Positions 11,226-22,125 of a stretch of DNA of 64,000 bases are shown here, in pieces. Position 1 is the stretch's first letter; each line of letters opens with the position of its first letter. The notes below the pieces were generated by a model, which was not told where the DNA came from, made no database searches, and worked only from the letters and a program-made list of their open reading frames with translations. A program made the position numbers and the translations under genes. Source of the DNA: Anthoceros angustus (Eukaryota > Streptophyta > Anthocerotopsida > Anthocerotales > Anthocerotaceae); assembly GCA_010909165.1 (NCBI GenBank), contig MU008160.1, forward strand, positions 1,240,001 to 1,304,000. The letters run 5' to 3'.

Positions 11226-12210
11226 TCGATAGCTCCTCTTCACAAACCCTAGCAGGCTCCTCTTCACAAAATCCTATCAAGGCAAGGGAGGGAAGAAACC
11301 TCCAAGCTCCAGCTCCAGTCATGCAAGCTCCAGCACCACGCAGGTGTCGCAAATCAACAGCGACCACTAAGTTCAGCCCTCGCGCACGACATAGACCTGG
11401 TCATTGATCGACATGGCCCATACTGGATCGACCAGGCATGGAGCGCAGCTCCTTCCAGACCCGTCCCGAAAAATCGAGCCACACGGGGCTCAAAGTTAGT
11501 GCTCACCGGGCGGGCCACGCAAAGTAGCCAGTCCTACACACTGACGAGTCCGCAGCTAGAGACGGGGGGCAAACGTTCTCTGCGATGGCCATGGGAGCAC
11601 TTCTAACCTGGTTCAGCTGTCCCGCGTCAGCCTGGGGGAGTCGGAGCTTGTCGCCGCGAATCCGCTAGCACTGCGCAGGACAGGTGGACCACGTTGGAAG
11701 TACTCCCGTGGCTGTTGAAGGGGAAAAGGCTCGTCAGTGCATCCGAGTGAGCGCTAACATTGAGCCCCGTGTGGCTGCACATATGGGAGCTCGATCACAG
11801 CTCCATTCCCTGGTCGATCTATACTCGTTCTGGAGAGTATCAACCAGGCCGTCCTTAGTCGTTTTGGAGAGTTATATGGGCCGGGCCGTCCATAGTCGTT
11901 TTGGAGAGTATAGGCCAGGCCGTCCAAAAACAGATCAAAGTCCTGGCGGGGCAGGACGAGGTCCATGTCGTGCGCGAGGGGCTGAACTTTAGTGATCGCT
12001 GCCGATCTGCGACACCTGCCTGGAGTTGGAGACGGAGGGTTGCTTCCTCCAAGCCTTGGAGGTTGCTTCTCCTTGCCTTGGACTCGGAGGTTGCTTCCTC
12101 CTTGCCTTGGACTTGGAGGTTGCTTCCTCCTTGCCTTGGACTTGGAGGTGGCTTCCTCCTTACCCTACTAGGGTTTTGTGAAGAGGAGCCTGCGTCGCTT
12201 CTACCCTTCC
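11226..12210. mobile_element. Foldback-like element with long inverted repeats
   Basis: The left side (about 11230-11405: ctcctcttcacaaaatccta, then ggaggaagaaacctcc-type sequence, then ttcagccctcgcgcacgaca) returns in inverted order on the right (about 11955-12200: tgtcgtgcgcgaggggctgaa, then copies of ggaggttgcttcctcc, then ttttgtgaagaggagcctgc). Inside are a ~37-bp tandem repeat around agtcgttttggagag (about 11830-11935, three copies) and a 29-bp tandem repeat around ggaggttgcttcctccttgccttggactt (about 12058-12170, four copies). No transposase was found. Target-site duplications were not identified. Confidence 0.55.
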
Positions 12211-12685
12211 TTGCAATTTGGCAGCTATGGATGTAGCAAATCACTCTGACTCTGTGGATCTGATGTGATATGTGATCCCAAGACGGAATCGAAGGTACAT
12301 ATCTCGAGGTGAAAGACAAACATATATTTCTTACGGAATTAACTCCTTTTGTGAGTAATATTATATTTATATTCTACTTAATTTATAGGACCCCGAAAGC
12401 CCTTGTAGCAGCGGAGATGACCGACCACTCTACCAGGAAAGCCTTATAATGATAGTACGGGCCATCGCGGGCAGGGATCTTGGAGAGCCTTACAACATGA
12501 GCCTATGGCGGACAGAGAGCCTTCCAACATGGGCTAGTCGATTGCGAGCAGAGATCGAGGAGAGCGTTACGGCGCGTGATGTGTCACATTTACGGGCGCG
12601 TTGGATTGCATAGAGAAAGTCCTGAGACGCGAGAGCAATCGTTCTACAGCGCTGGGCCTGCTTCGCCTCGCGTTGTTTGTGACGC

Positions 12686-13159
12686 TTATCGAAATGAATC
12701 AACCCGGTTGTTTTCCACATTGAAGTCGAAATCGAAGCGGACACCATACTTGGTGACAGCCAAATCCACGGCATTCGCAAGCTCCTCCGCGGTGTGCGTG
12801 GGAGGCAGCGTGCCTTGAGGGACGGGGATGCCGTCCACTCCCTCTGCCTTCCGGGCCACCTGCAAAAAGTAGTCTCCGAATTCGCCAGGGGAGAAGACGA
12901 TGAGCATTCTAGCATGGTCGCCGGAGTTAACCCTCCAGGAATGCGTGTGGAACCTCGGGAGGAAGAGGTAAGTCCCAGGCTTGGCATCCACGGCCTTGTC
13001 CCCCACGTACCAAGTCATCTCGCCCTCCAGCAGGAACCAGGTCTCGTCCGTCCTGGACTGGGCGTGGGGAGGGGGACCCTGCCCCGGCCATACCTGAGCT
13101 TCGAAGGCGGCGTACGAGCCTCCCGTGTCGTTCCCCAGCGCCTTCACAAGCATCAGCAC
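12686..13159 (-). CDS. Cupin-fold protein, bacterial quercetinase-like
   Basis: A single cupin_2-type domain: GQGPPPHAQSRTDETWFLLE supplies the first conserved box (His and Glu), and PGTYLFLPRFHTHSWRV the second (His). The first box has HAQS rather than the usual HxH, so metal binding may be altered. The pattern 'DTGG.YA.FEA.V.PG.GPPPH' resembles small bacterial cupin proteins annotated as quercetin dioxygenase-like. Homology continues upstream of the first ATG (LWAFGVLMLVKAL, to about 13212), so an upstream exon or a GTG-type start is likely. A preceding frame around 13443-13160 might be that exon. The C-terminus ends in a charged FDFDFNVENNRVDSFR. Substrate unknown. Relation to bacterial proteins is from memory. 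Confidence 0.75.
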   Translation of the reverse strand: MLMLVKALGNDTGGSYAAFEAQVWPGQGPPPHAQSRTDETWFLLEGEMTWYVGDKAVDAKPGTYLFLPRFHTHSWRVNSGDHARMLIVFSPGEFGDYFLQVARKAEGVDGIPVPQGTLPPTHTAEELANAVDLAVTKYGVRFDFDFNVENNRVDSFR

Positions 13160-13890
13160 TCCGAAGGCCCACAGAGCCGCGGTTCCTTCCCCTGCGCAGC
13201 GGAACAGGACACTAGGATTGTCAGAGCCGGGCAGGGCCGGGAAGGGGATGTTTGAGGGCGTGGTGAGATGCCTGGGTTGTGATGGATATTGCGGGAGATG
13301 AGTCCGAAATTGTCAGGTCCGTCCTGAGCCAACATTGTGAGTGCTAGGCGAGGGACGAGTGAGACGCTGCTGGGAGAGATGGGGCGTCTGGTTATGTAGT
13401 TTGCCGCACGCTTGGGATCCCTGTCCATGGGCCGTGGCAGCATATCCGCCCGCGCCTCTCCAAATGGCGGGTCGGTCCCGCCCTTTGTGTGCCACGATGG
13501 TACCTACAACACATGGAGTTTCCGGTTACCCGGTATCTCTTCTCTCTACAAACCCTAGGTTTGCGTGTATGCCTCAGGCCTTTTGTAGGGGAATGGTTCG
13601 TAGAGAGAGCGAGCGGGTACCGGCAACCGGGACCGGCTCCCGATGGGTCAGAACCGCCATTTGCAGAGGCGGGGGCGGACGCGCTGGAGGGCTGGTTGCC
13701 TTGCGTTGAGCATCTTGTGGCAATGTACACAATTCCCCGGGTTGCATGTGGATGAGCGCCTGCCGGGGGCCTCGGGGTTGGAGCAGGCGGAATCAGGATT
13801 TCCGACGATGAGGTATTACAGTCTGGTTCCTTCGTGCTGGCTAATTGCAGGTCTGAAGTAGTGAAAATTGTGCACAGGAATGTCGGGCAT

Positions 13891-13904
13891 AAACCCTAAA
13901 CCCT
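13891..13904. promoter_or_regulatory. Telobox upstream of small basic protein gene
   Basis: aaaccctaaaccct lies 65-78 bp upstream of the ATG at 13969. In plants this telobox element is common in promoters and leaders of ribosomal-protein and other translation genes. A shorter copy (acaaaccctagg) lies near 13548. Confidence 0.5.
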
Positions 13905-13968
13905 GAGCTTTCCCTCTCCAGTTGCTGAGACTATTGATCAGGCTGCGTGTTGAGAAGACAGAGGCAAG

Positions 13969-14586
13969 ATGTTTGCTACAGCTGTGCGGTTTATGGCCAG
14001 CAAGTCAAAACCGAAGCGGAAGAAGGAGTCAGGGTACCTGATCAATCCTCATCTCATGGGCGAGGATGCGTTCAAACTGTCTGCGCAACTCCAAGCCATT
14101 ATCAAGCAGCATGGCCCGCTTTCCGTGAACGCGTGCTGGGAGTTTGCCAAGGTATGTCTACAGTCCGTGGTAGCCATGGCTTGCTGATGGAGCTACAGCT
14201 TGGTAGGTCTGAGCTTCAGTCGTTGGAATGATGACCTAGTCTTTGTAGGTCGGCAGGGCAGCAGGAGATGTAAGGTCTGTGTGCAAGCTGACCTCTGATG
14301 TGCACGTGGACAGGAAATAGAGGTTCTAAGGAACAAGCGAAGCATGAAGGTAATGCTGCACTGGATGACGAGCCGGCATCACTGCAGGATGATTTGTAAG
14401 CACCAGAATGACCACAAGCATGCTCCTGTGAAGGAGTTTTTGTACGCTGAATGGGTGCCGAGGCCTGGACAGAAGGGAGGCCCACCCCTAGAGCAATCGC
14501 CGCCCTCAGCAGAGCCGGCAGAAACAATCTCATCACAAACAGAGCACTCTGTGCCTTCAGTTGAGCAACCTGTACCCCCGATTTAG
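13969..14586 (+). CDS. Small basic conserved protein, two exons (possible organellar ribosome-associated)
   Basis: Exon 1 (13969-14151) and exon 2 (14314-14586) join in phase through gtatgt...gacag to give about 151 residues. The N-terminus is positively charged (ASKSKPKRKKES) after a short hydrophobic start that could be a mitochondrial signal. The middle (LQAIIKQHGPLSVNACWEFA, then KRSMKVMLHWMTSRHHCRMI) looks like a winged-helix fold with His/Arg-rich helices. The tail is Pro/Glu/Ser-rich and may be disordered. The telobox in front and the basic composition suggest a ribosome-associated or RNA-binding role, but this is inference and the exact family was not recognised. Confidence 0.7.
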
Positions 14587-15572
14587 ATCGAAATTTGATG
14601 GCAACGTCTTGACAAAAAAGCAAGAGCTCGAATGCTTCACGCATTGCGACGACGGGATCCCATGAATCCTGCAGGACACGTCGAGCTGGCCTGAAGGGTT
14701 GGAGTGCGGACCATGGTTGCCGTGTGGTTGGCTCGTGCCGTCATGTGAAGGACATGCAGAGAGATGCTTCTGGACACGACAAGGGAGGAACAGCCCCTGC
14801 TCCCAGCAGTAGATCTCAAGGCTGTTTTAGGGTGAATTGGGGAAGCTCGGCCACTGTAGTATTGCACCCAAGTCCCTCCAAACTGTCGGCTTGCAAACAC
14901 CGTATCAAACACTGCGGCCATTTCCCGAATCCCAGTGTCAGAGTCAGTGGATAACAACCTACGGGTTTGCCCAACTGTAATCTCTGACAGGTCGCGAAAT
15001 GGCGGAAATGTCGTTGCTGCCGTCAGGGCTATCTTACAGCCGGTGTTCAGGGTTTGATGGAGAGAGACGGCAGGGAAGGAGAAAGAAAGGGGCCCGGGAG
15101 CCCGCAGATAGAAGCAGTGCGCGGATCCGGGTGCTGGATCCGCCGGGACCAGCTGCGTGAGCTCACTTGCAGATGGCAGAGTAATGTGGAAGGCGATCAG
15201 CCAGGTTTTAAAAAAATGATGCTAGTCAGACATATTTGTTTTGGAGTGGGATGGGCGGATCTGGGGAGGTCTGATCTGGACCGGAATTGAAATTCTGCTT
15301 GTACCAGGTACCAGGTGAATGTGCTTGGCAGAATGAAATTGGATGCTGCAGGCTTCGGCACATGAGGATGTGGTGAGGGTGGATGGGATGGAGCGGCGCT
15401 CGAGGGAAAGGGAGTCTGTGAAGCTGAGGGGGAGGAGCGTAGAGGGTGCTGTGTGGAGTGGATGTAGTCTAGGATGGAGGCTGGCAATGTCCGAAGACTG
15501 AGGGGGAACTGGACGCATGAAGGGAGTGGAGGAGCTGGGATTATGTGAAGGGCCCCTTCTGCGACGAGCTTC
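14587..15572. other. Intergenic / 5' region of the CWH43-type gene
   Basis: No supportable gene. The purine-rich plus strand at 15330-15560 produces long minus-strand frames rich in Ser/Pro that I regard as composition artefacts. It probably holds the promoter and leader of the next gene. Confidence 0.5.
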
Positions 15573-18500
15573 ATGGTCTCTCACAAGTATACCCGGTTTC
15601 AAGATGAGAGTGACGGGGACAGTCCCACGCTCTCCGCGTCCCCCCGCGCCCGCTGGTGGCCGTCAGCAAGCCCATTGAGAGAGGCCTTGGCATCTGTGTC
15701 GCGTATCGGCCGATCAGCTCGGCCCAGCCTGCTTGTGGAGGAGGGTGAACTCGATGATAATGCAGACTATAGTCCTGTTGTGCGGTTGAGGTAGGTGTTC
15801 GGTGTTTGTCTGGTTGATTCTCTTCTTATGAGGCATTGGTGGGAGTGAGGAACCTACGGTTGTTTATTCTGCTTCTGCTCGTGCAGGCCGAAACATGGGT
15901 GGCTGAAAGGACAATGGAAACGGTTGAAATGGAGGTGGTTGATGCCCATGCTGCAGCTGTCTGCAGAATCCTACGTTGGACTGGTTTTTTGGACCGCTTT
16001 GGTGGCCTTCATTCGGGATGTGTACTGGTTCCAGCTTCAGAAGGGAGGGATTGCTCCTGAAATTGGGTTCCTCGCTTACTTGTTCACTCCCGCCGTGGTG
16101 TTGGGACAGCCCACTTTGCGAGATTATCTGGATCTACACCCATGGACTCGGTCTCTGATGCTACTCTGTGGCCTGGTTGGTATTTGGGGTCAGTCTCGGA
16201 GGACTCCTCTGAGTCGGCTCTCCTTTTCTGCCAACTCGGTTGCCATCATGAGTTTGTACGTCTTCGAAGGTTTCTGGGCTGGAACAGCAGCACGCAGGAG
16301 ACGAACGGGCTTTGGAATGATTGGGGGAATCCTGCTGTTGCAAGTATGTTTACTTCACCCTTTTCAACGTGACTCTAGCACAGTTGCATTTCCGTTTCTG
16401 CAGGCCTGGTCTTGATGGTGCAACTAATTTAAGTTGTATATCAGGCACTGCGATGGGCTTATGCTGGTCCGAATCCGATAGTGGCTTCAACCTGGGGTTT
16501 TGTTTTGTTAGGAGTGTTCCCAGGGGTGTGCACGGCTTTCATAGTGCTTACAGAGGATGTAGCAGAGTGGGAAGGGGAGGATGTCGGTAAACATCAGACA
16601 AGTTTTACTGCAGCAGAAGTGACAGATTCTGCAGACACGCTTAGTGATGACTTTGATGGGGAAGGAGGAGACAGTGCTTCATACAGAAGGATTGCTGAGT
16701 TTGAGAGAAGATGTCGGCTGGGCTTGGCTGGTGATGATGATCTGGAGGATGTTGAAATGCAGTCAATTCAGATGTCGAGCAAGGGAATGCAAGCCCAAGA
16801 GGAGGTTCAAAGTGATTTACGCATGACTACTGTTCATGCTGAAGGTGAAGAGGAGGTGGCTGCTGTTGCTCAGATGCTGAGCTTTCCTTTCGATAGGGAG
16901 GATGCCCCATTGGTTACTCATAGTAGTCTTCAAGACCAGGAAGGAACAGAGATGGTTGAGATGGATTATGCACATTTACCCAATGGTTCCACAGTTGAGA
17001 TTCTGGAAGTAAAACTTCATGTCCAGCGCCCACCCTCAAGTAGTCAGGTTGCTGGAGTGTCTTTGCAGTGTTGGGAGGACGAAACCATTGGCAAGAGATG
17101 GGGGGAGGGTGAAGAAGTTCCGTGGCTAGATGAGATAGGAGGAGTGGAAGGTAGCTCAGACAGTGATTTCAACATGTATCGTAAACGCGGTTGGAAGTGG
17201 ACAAAAGCTGGATGCTCAAGGACAGTTCAAATGGGAGTTGGATTTGGGAGTCTTCTGTTCCTGACACACTGGCTGTTCACATCTCCAAACTGTCTGTATC
17301 GATGGTCTGGAGCATCGGTGTCCTGGGGTTGGCTTTCAATCTGCTTACTAGCCTTTGGGACCATATTCACTGCAGAAGTTGCCCGTAACCAACTGCCCAA
17401 GCAAGTGCAAGCACTTGTTGCCTGGTTGTGTGCTGCAACCGGAGCACTCTTGGTATTGCAAGGGGTTACTTCCACTGTGATAGGAAGTGCTTTGCTATCT
17501 TTTTCAGTTCCCTCGCTTTGGGTGATTATGCCAAGGAATATCTTCGGAGTGTACCCGGGATCAGGATTAGGAGTAGCCATGCTTCTGTATGTAGGACTGT
17601 TTGTCTGGAGTACAGCCCTGCTTGCCTATGAATTCGTGCCTGCAATGGGGTTTCTCCGAGGTACTCGAGCCTATCTCATGAGCACCACAATTGTCGGCAT
17701 AGGAGTAGGTCTCGCTCGAGGTCCTGATGTCTCGCCTCAAGAGAAGTGGGAGTTTGGTGCCAGAATGGGAGCATGGCGAACAGGAACACTCACGTGGGGA
17801 AGTGGGGTTCCTGGTCGGAAGGTGCTGTCTCTTCTCTCCCATTTTTATCCCTTTCTCGTGTTTCAGTGATGTTGTCACTGTAGGAAGAGCAGGAGCTTTT
17901 AAGCTTTCCAATCAACTGCTGATGGAATGCCCGTGCAGGCAGTGGGGACATTGATTGGGCTGGTCGGGGTCATCCTCGCAACTGCACTTGTGGTGCGGCT
18001 ACAGCATGCTAGCATCTGGAGGGGATGGAATTTGGAGGGAGATCTTAGAGTGATCAACTTAAATGTCCAACAGGGCTTCAGCAGATCAGGGAAACTTAAC
18101 TATGCTAGCTTATATGATGTGTTCACCAAGGAGCAGCCACATGTTATAATGTGAGTCTTCTCTTAACATTTCGAACTCCTTGTTTACATGATGTTGCAGT
18201 CTTGTTACTTATCTTTCTCGTGGTGTTGGTCCAGGCTGCAGGAAACGGACATGATGCACATTGTTCACGGCAACATGGACCTGGTATATGTGATTGTAAG
18301 AACTGTTTGCTGTCAAGGACATGGTATGTCAACGCTAGACTGATGCCCATCCTTCCCTCTGCAGGTTGATTACCTGGCAACTTGGTTGAAGATGCGAAGC
18401 TTGTACTCTCCTCCCACGAGATCAGATTCTTGGGGCTGCGCTCTGCTGTCCGTCGTCAGCTTCGAACATGCAGACTGGGAAGTACTTCCTTCGCCGACAG

Positions 18501-18943
18501 GAGAGAATGCTTGCTTCCAGCACGCCAACATTCTTTTCCAAGGAAAGTCTGTCGATCTGGTTAATGCACACTTCGGTGTTTTGGAAGACGAGATTGTGCT
18601 GCAAGCTGAACGAACGAAAGAGCTGTTGCTGGGATTTCTAGACAACATCACCGCAGCTGGATCGGAAAGCCAAACCAGAGGTGGTGTTCCCTTGATTTTC
18701 GGTGGCGACATCAACGCTGCCCCCCACAGCATTGCCTACTACAGCATCACTTCATCAGGGCTAATCGATGGTTATGTGGCTACCCATGGAGAGTGGAATG
18801 GCCCTGGCAGTCGAGATCCTGGAGCTGGCTACATCTTCTCCTCACCTGCCGCCACCTGTTCTTCCTGGAATGAGACTCAGTATGACCAGAAGGAAACAAC
18901 AGATGGATATCCAATTGTTGCTACATTCGCGCTTTCTTCGTGA
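15573..18943 (+). CDS. CWH43: CWH43 / PGAP2-interacting-protein-type GPI lipid remodelling protein
   Basis: Six exons join in phase: 15573-15790, 15887-16343, 16445-17821, 17939-18150, 18235-18283 and 18365-18943, giving about 963 residues. The N-terminal two thirds has many predicted membrane segments, interrupted after VLTEDVAEW by an acidic, Ser/Glu-rich insert of about 220 residues before the next membrane block. The last ~260 residues form the endonuclease/exonuclease/phosphatase-like domain typical of Cwh43 C-termini: VINLNVQQGF, PHVIMLQETDMMHI, DSWGCALLS, VNAHFGVLEDE and GGDINAAPHS. In yeast Cwh43 replaces GPI-anchor lipid with ceramide in the ER/Golgi; a comparable role is inferred. 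Yeast Cwh43 is of similar length, though I cannot confirm its PGAP2 half here. The gene converges with the BIC-like gene downstream. Confidence 0.85.
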
Positions 18944-19689
18944 ACTGGAGTTTTGTCTACCCGATTAAATTGGTGAAATGCCAAATTGGGAAGTTGCTGC
19001 GGATAGCACATTTCATGGATTTTGCCTGTCACTGCATCAGAGGTTGCTGTAGAGATCTCCTGCTTGCATGGCCCTGTTGGACACATTCACTATGCGAGAA
19101 TGTTTTGCAATCCTCATCAATGACAACACACACAAATCATCAATAACAACACAAACAAACAGACGAGAAGAAACGATCGCCACGCAGCATCAAGGAAGAA
19201 CTGGCGTTTATTACGTTTCCAAATCATTACAGGCGAGGACGCCACAGAAGAACACATTGCCTCTTGTATCCACAGTCCAAATTCGACTCGGACTTGAGCC
19301 TCAACCTCGCACACGACAGCGCCCGGCGTGCTGGTGCTGCAAGTCATTTCGGCTGCGAACCCTCCCTGCGACCACCAGGCTTCGTGGCCAAGAGCTCATC
19401 GGGAATCCATCACATTGCTGTCTCGCTTTACACCTCCGAGTACCTGTCTACAGACAGGGATACGGCTGACAGGCTACTGTGTCACCATGATCCCCAGAGC
19501 CAGGAAGCAACGATAGTCCGGTCCACACCAGCAGGGATGACAAGCAGCAGTTGATAGACAGACTATATCCATGCCGTCCTCCTCCATGCTCTACTGTGAA
19601 GGACCGCGAGCAGTCCATCCATGCCTTTCTTTACGTCTCCCACCTTCCGCGTAATCTCTTTGTTATTAGACCACCCGTCCACCCCGTGC
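18944..19689. other. Convergent 3' region between CWH43-type and BIC-like genes
   Basis: Contains the 3' end of the plus-strand gene and of the minus-strand BIC-like gene. No other coding signal. An A/C-rich acacaaatcatcaataacaac stretch at 19128-19160 is the only feature noted. Confidence 0.5.
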
Positions 19690-20379
19690 TCAGCTCTGCC
19701 GCACGCGCCTGCTGCCATTCCCTTTCGTATGCTCGTTCACGAGCGCAGCCCGGGCCATCATCAGCCCGAGCGGCCTCAACCCCTCCTCCACCTCCTCCGT
19801 GTCGATCCACTCCAACAGATGCTGCTCCCCGGACCAGGTGTCCGGGATAGCAACATGCCCCGCTACTTGGAGCCGGTGGCGCTGAAGCCTGTCCCTGTTG
19901 GAAAGAATCGGCATCGGAACCACAGACACGGAACCAGTCTCCCATGCATCCCCGGCATGCAGAAACTGGTCTCCGGCCCAGGAGTCCGGGACGGAAGGCA
20001 CAGAAGCCCGTTCATCCTCCCTGCTCTCCTCCCGAGCCTCATGAAACTCCCCCGCAACCTCACCAGCCTGCATCTCCCCGCCAGCCCGGGACAGAGAAGT
20101 CGACCTCGTGTACTCTCCCATACCAACAAACTGAGCCTGCGAGAATTCAGCGAGACACGCGGCAGCCATACCAGGCTTCAACACAACCTCCCTCTCCTGC
20201 ACTCCGGCAGCTATCTTGCTCTTGGACAAGGCCCGGGTGCCTTCAACTTCAACCTCGACCTCAACCTCGACCTCGACCTCAACTTCCTTCCTTTTCTTCA
20301 CTCCGGGCACATCTTGGACTGGGCCCAAGGTCATCAAGCCACCACCAGCTGCTTCCTTCCTCCCTCCCACTCCGCACAA
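19690..20379 (-). CDS. BIC-like blue-light inhibitor of cryptochromes
   Basis: The last ~80 residues match the conserved BIC domain of Arabidopsis BIC1/BIC2: NRDRLQRHRLQVAGHVAIPD, then TWSGEQHLLEWID and MMARAALV, in the family order 'GRERLKRHR.EVAG.V.IP..W..E..L..W.D......ARAAL'. BIC proteins bind photoexcited cryptochromes and block their dimerisation in the nucleus. Here the domain follows a longer acidic N-terminal region (229 residues in all, against about 110-140 in Arabidopsis) containing an alternating Glu-Val run (about 20240-20285) and an acidic Glu/Ala-rich stretch. Single exon. The start at 20379 is the first ATG in frame; an upstream exon cannot be excluded. Two long plus-strand frames over this region are antisense shadows. 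Confidence 0.75.
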   Translation of the reverse strand: MCGVGGRKEAAGGGLMTLGPVQDVPGVKKRKEVEVEVEVEVEVEVEGTRALSKSKIAAGVQEREVVLKPGMAAACLAEFSQAQFVGMGEYTRSTSLSRAGGEMQAGEVAGEFHEAREESREDERASVPSVPDSWAGDQFLHAGDAWETGSVSVVPMPILSNRDRLQRHRLQVAGHVAIPDTWSGEQHLLEWIDTEEVEEGLRPLGLMMARAALVNEHTKGNGSRRVRQS

Positions 20380-22125
20380 GCAAAAATTCCAACAACAGCG
20401 ACAATCAGCCTTCTACGTTGAGCCTTCACCTCCCAACACGCCCCAATTGCACATCAAACCACACCCCCACAACCGACATGGAACAACCGGCCCGCTCTCA
20501 GCATCCACACCCCATCAGGCTCCGGCGGGCATTAAATGGGGGAGGCCAGCGGGAAAATCTTTCGGGCCGTGGAAGACTCGAGCTTCCAGGAAGAGGCGGG
20601 GCGACAGGAGCAGGATGTGGACGAGAGGCAAAGCGAGGTAACCGACCCGAGGTGAAGGTTACCCGAGGCCACACAACCCACGTCGAAGCGGAAACGTGGG
20701 ACCGCGGCAGCCAAGTTACTGCGCGGCAGGGAATTGGCAGCTCGTACAGCAACAAGGAACCAATGGGCGCGGGCCACGGCCTCCGGGCGCCGACCAATGG
20801 GCGCCGCCTTAACCCGCGACTAACCATGGTCAGCCACGTTGTTTCTCAGACCGGGGAGCATGTATGTAGCACGCTGTACAGTAGCACCACGAAAAAGGAT
20901 TCCCAGCGATTAGGCCGGAGCCGCTGAGTGAATCTCGGACCACCACAGAAGGGAGACCGATTTTTTGTGGGCGGCCCGCGCTCCAACCACAGACCAGTCC
21001 AGCTTCCGATTTTTGCTTTCCGCGCGCTTCCACATCTTTCCCCACTTTCCATTCCAGCCTATGAGCGAGCAGGCATTGATTTAGCGTCTTTCCTTTTGCA
21101 GCTTCACTTCTTCATATCTTCCACCCAATTCGTTTTACACACCACGCAGCACTTTCAAATTGGCTGCAACTCCATTGCGCTTTTCAACTTGCCGAGGCAA
21201 AGCCGGGATTTGGATTACGTAAAACGATTCCTTTACTCACACTCGCGAAGGGAATCTTCGCCTCAGCCGTTGGAAACGAGGAAGGTCGGGAAGCGTTTTC
21301 TGGGCTTTGTTACCCAGCCGGGCTCCGGAGGATCGTAGAGCAACTGGAGATGATGTTTTGAGTGACGCTGTGACGACACTCAAATATCAGTGATTATAGT
21401 TATTATCTTTCTTGATTAGATATAGAAATTAATTTTTAGTAAAAAATAAAATTTGTCCAGAACCATGCTCCATTTCAACAATACCCTTCTATGGATGCTT
21501 AGGAATATGAGTTAAAATGATAAATATATATATAATATATTTTATTACCCTCCTTTAATCAAGCCAAAACTAGATTAACTTGACATAGGATAAGTGAATT
21601 AGGTAGATTGATTGATCCAAGCTTAGTGTGAACAAGTTGAAATTAATGCGTTAGTAAAAAAATAGTACAACTTTATATTATATTATTTATTAAATTATAA
21701 TTAATTTTATTTAATCTATTACTACTCAATTAATGAGTATAATATTTTCAATGTATGTTTACCATCTTGAAGAGAATCAATTGAGAAAGAAAAGGGAACT
21801 ACAACATCATCTTCTCTTCACTATGAAAATTAATATTTAGAGAAAAAAATGATCTTTTCACAATATGATAATAATGAATTACCTTTTATGAGAAGAGAAT
21901 TTTACTATGGTACATGATGGATTACCTTCGAGGATAATTATGAATTATCTCATAGTACCTAAAGTAGAGAAAGAATTCTTCTCATCCATCTTTTACTTCT
22001 ATGTCAATTCTGGTTTAAAAAACAACCAAAACAGAGTACATCAATTCATCATATTCAAGAAACACTTTATTATTATGCGATATGAACACTAAAGTGGTAC
22101 TTAAATTGATTTTGGTTGTCCTTAC
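20380..22125. other. Promoter region of BIC-like gene passing into an AT-rich island
   Basis: 20380-21350 is GC-rich with no supportable exon and presumably holds the BIC-like promoter. At about 21350 the composition drops sharply to AT-rich (runs such as tatatatataatata) and stays so to about 23400. 21400-22125 may contain the 3' end of the minus-strand gene that follows, but I could not define its last exon. Confidence 0.45.

Noticed and set aside
19621-20927. Two long plus-strand frames (266 and 327 codons) rich in Pro/His/Ser
   Set aside because: They lie opposite the BIC-like gene and its 5' region, and only the minus strand shows a recognisable domain.
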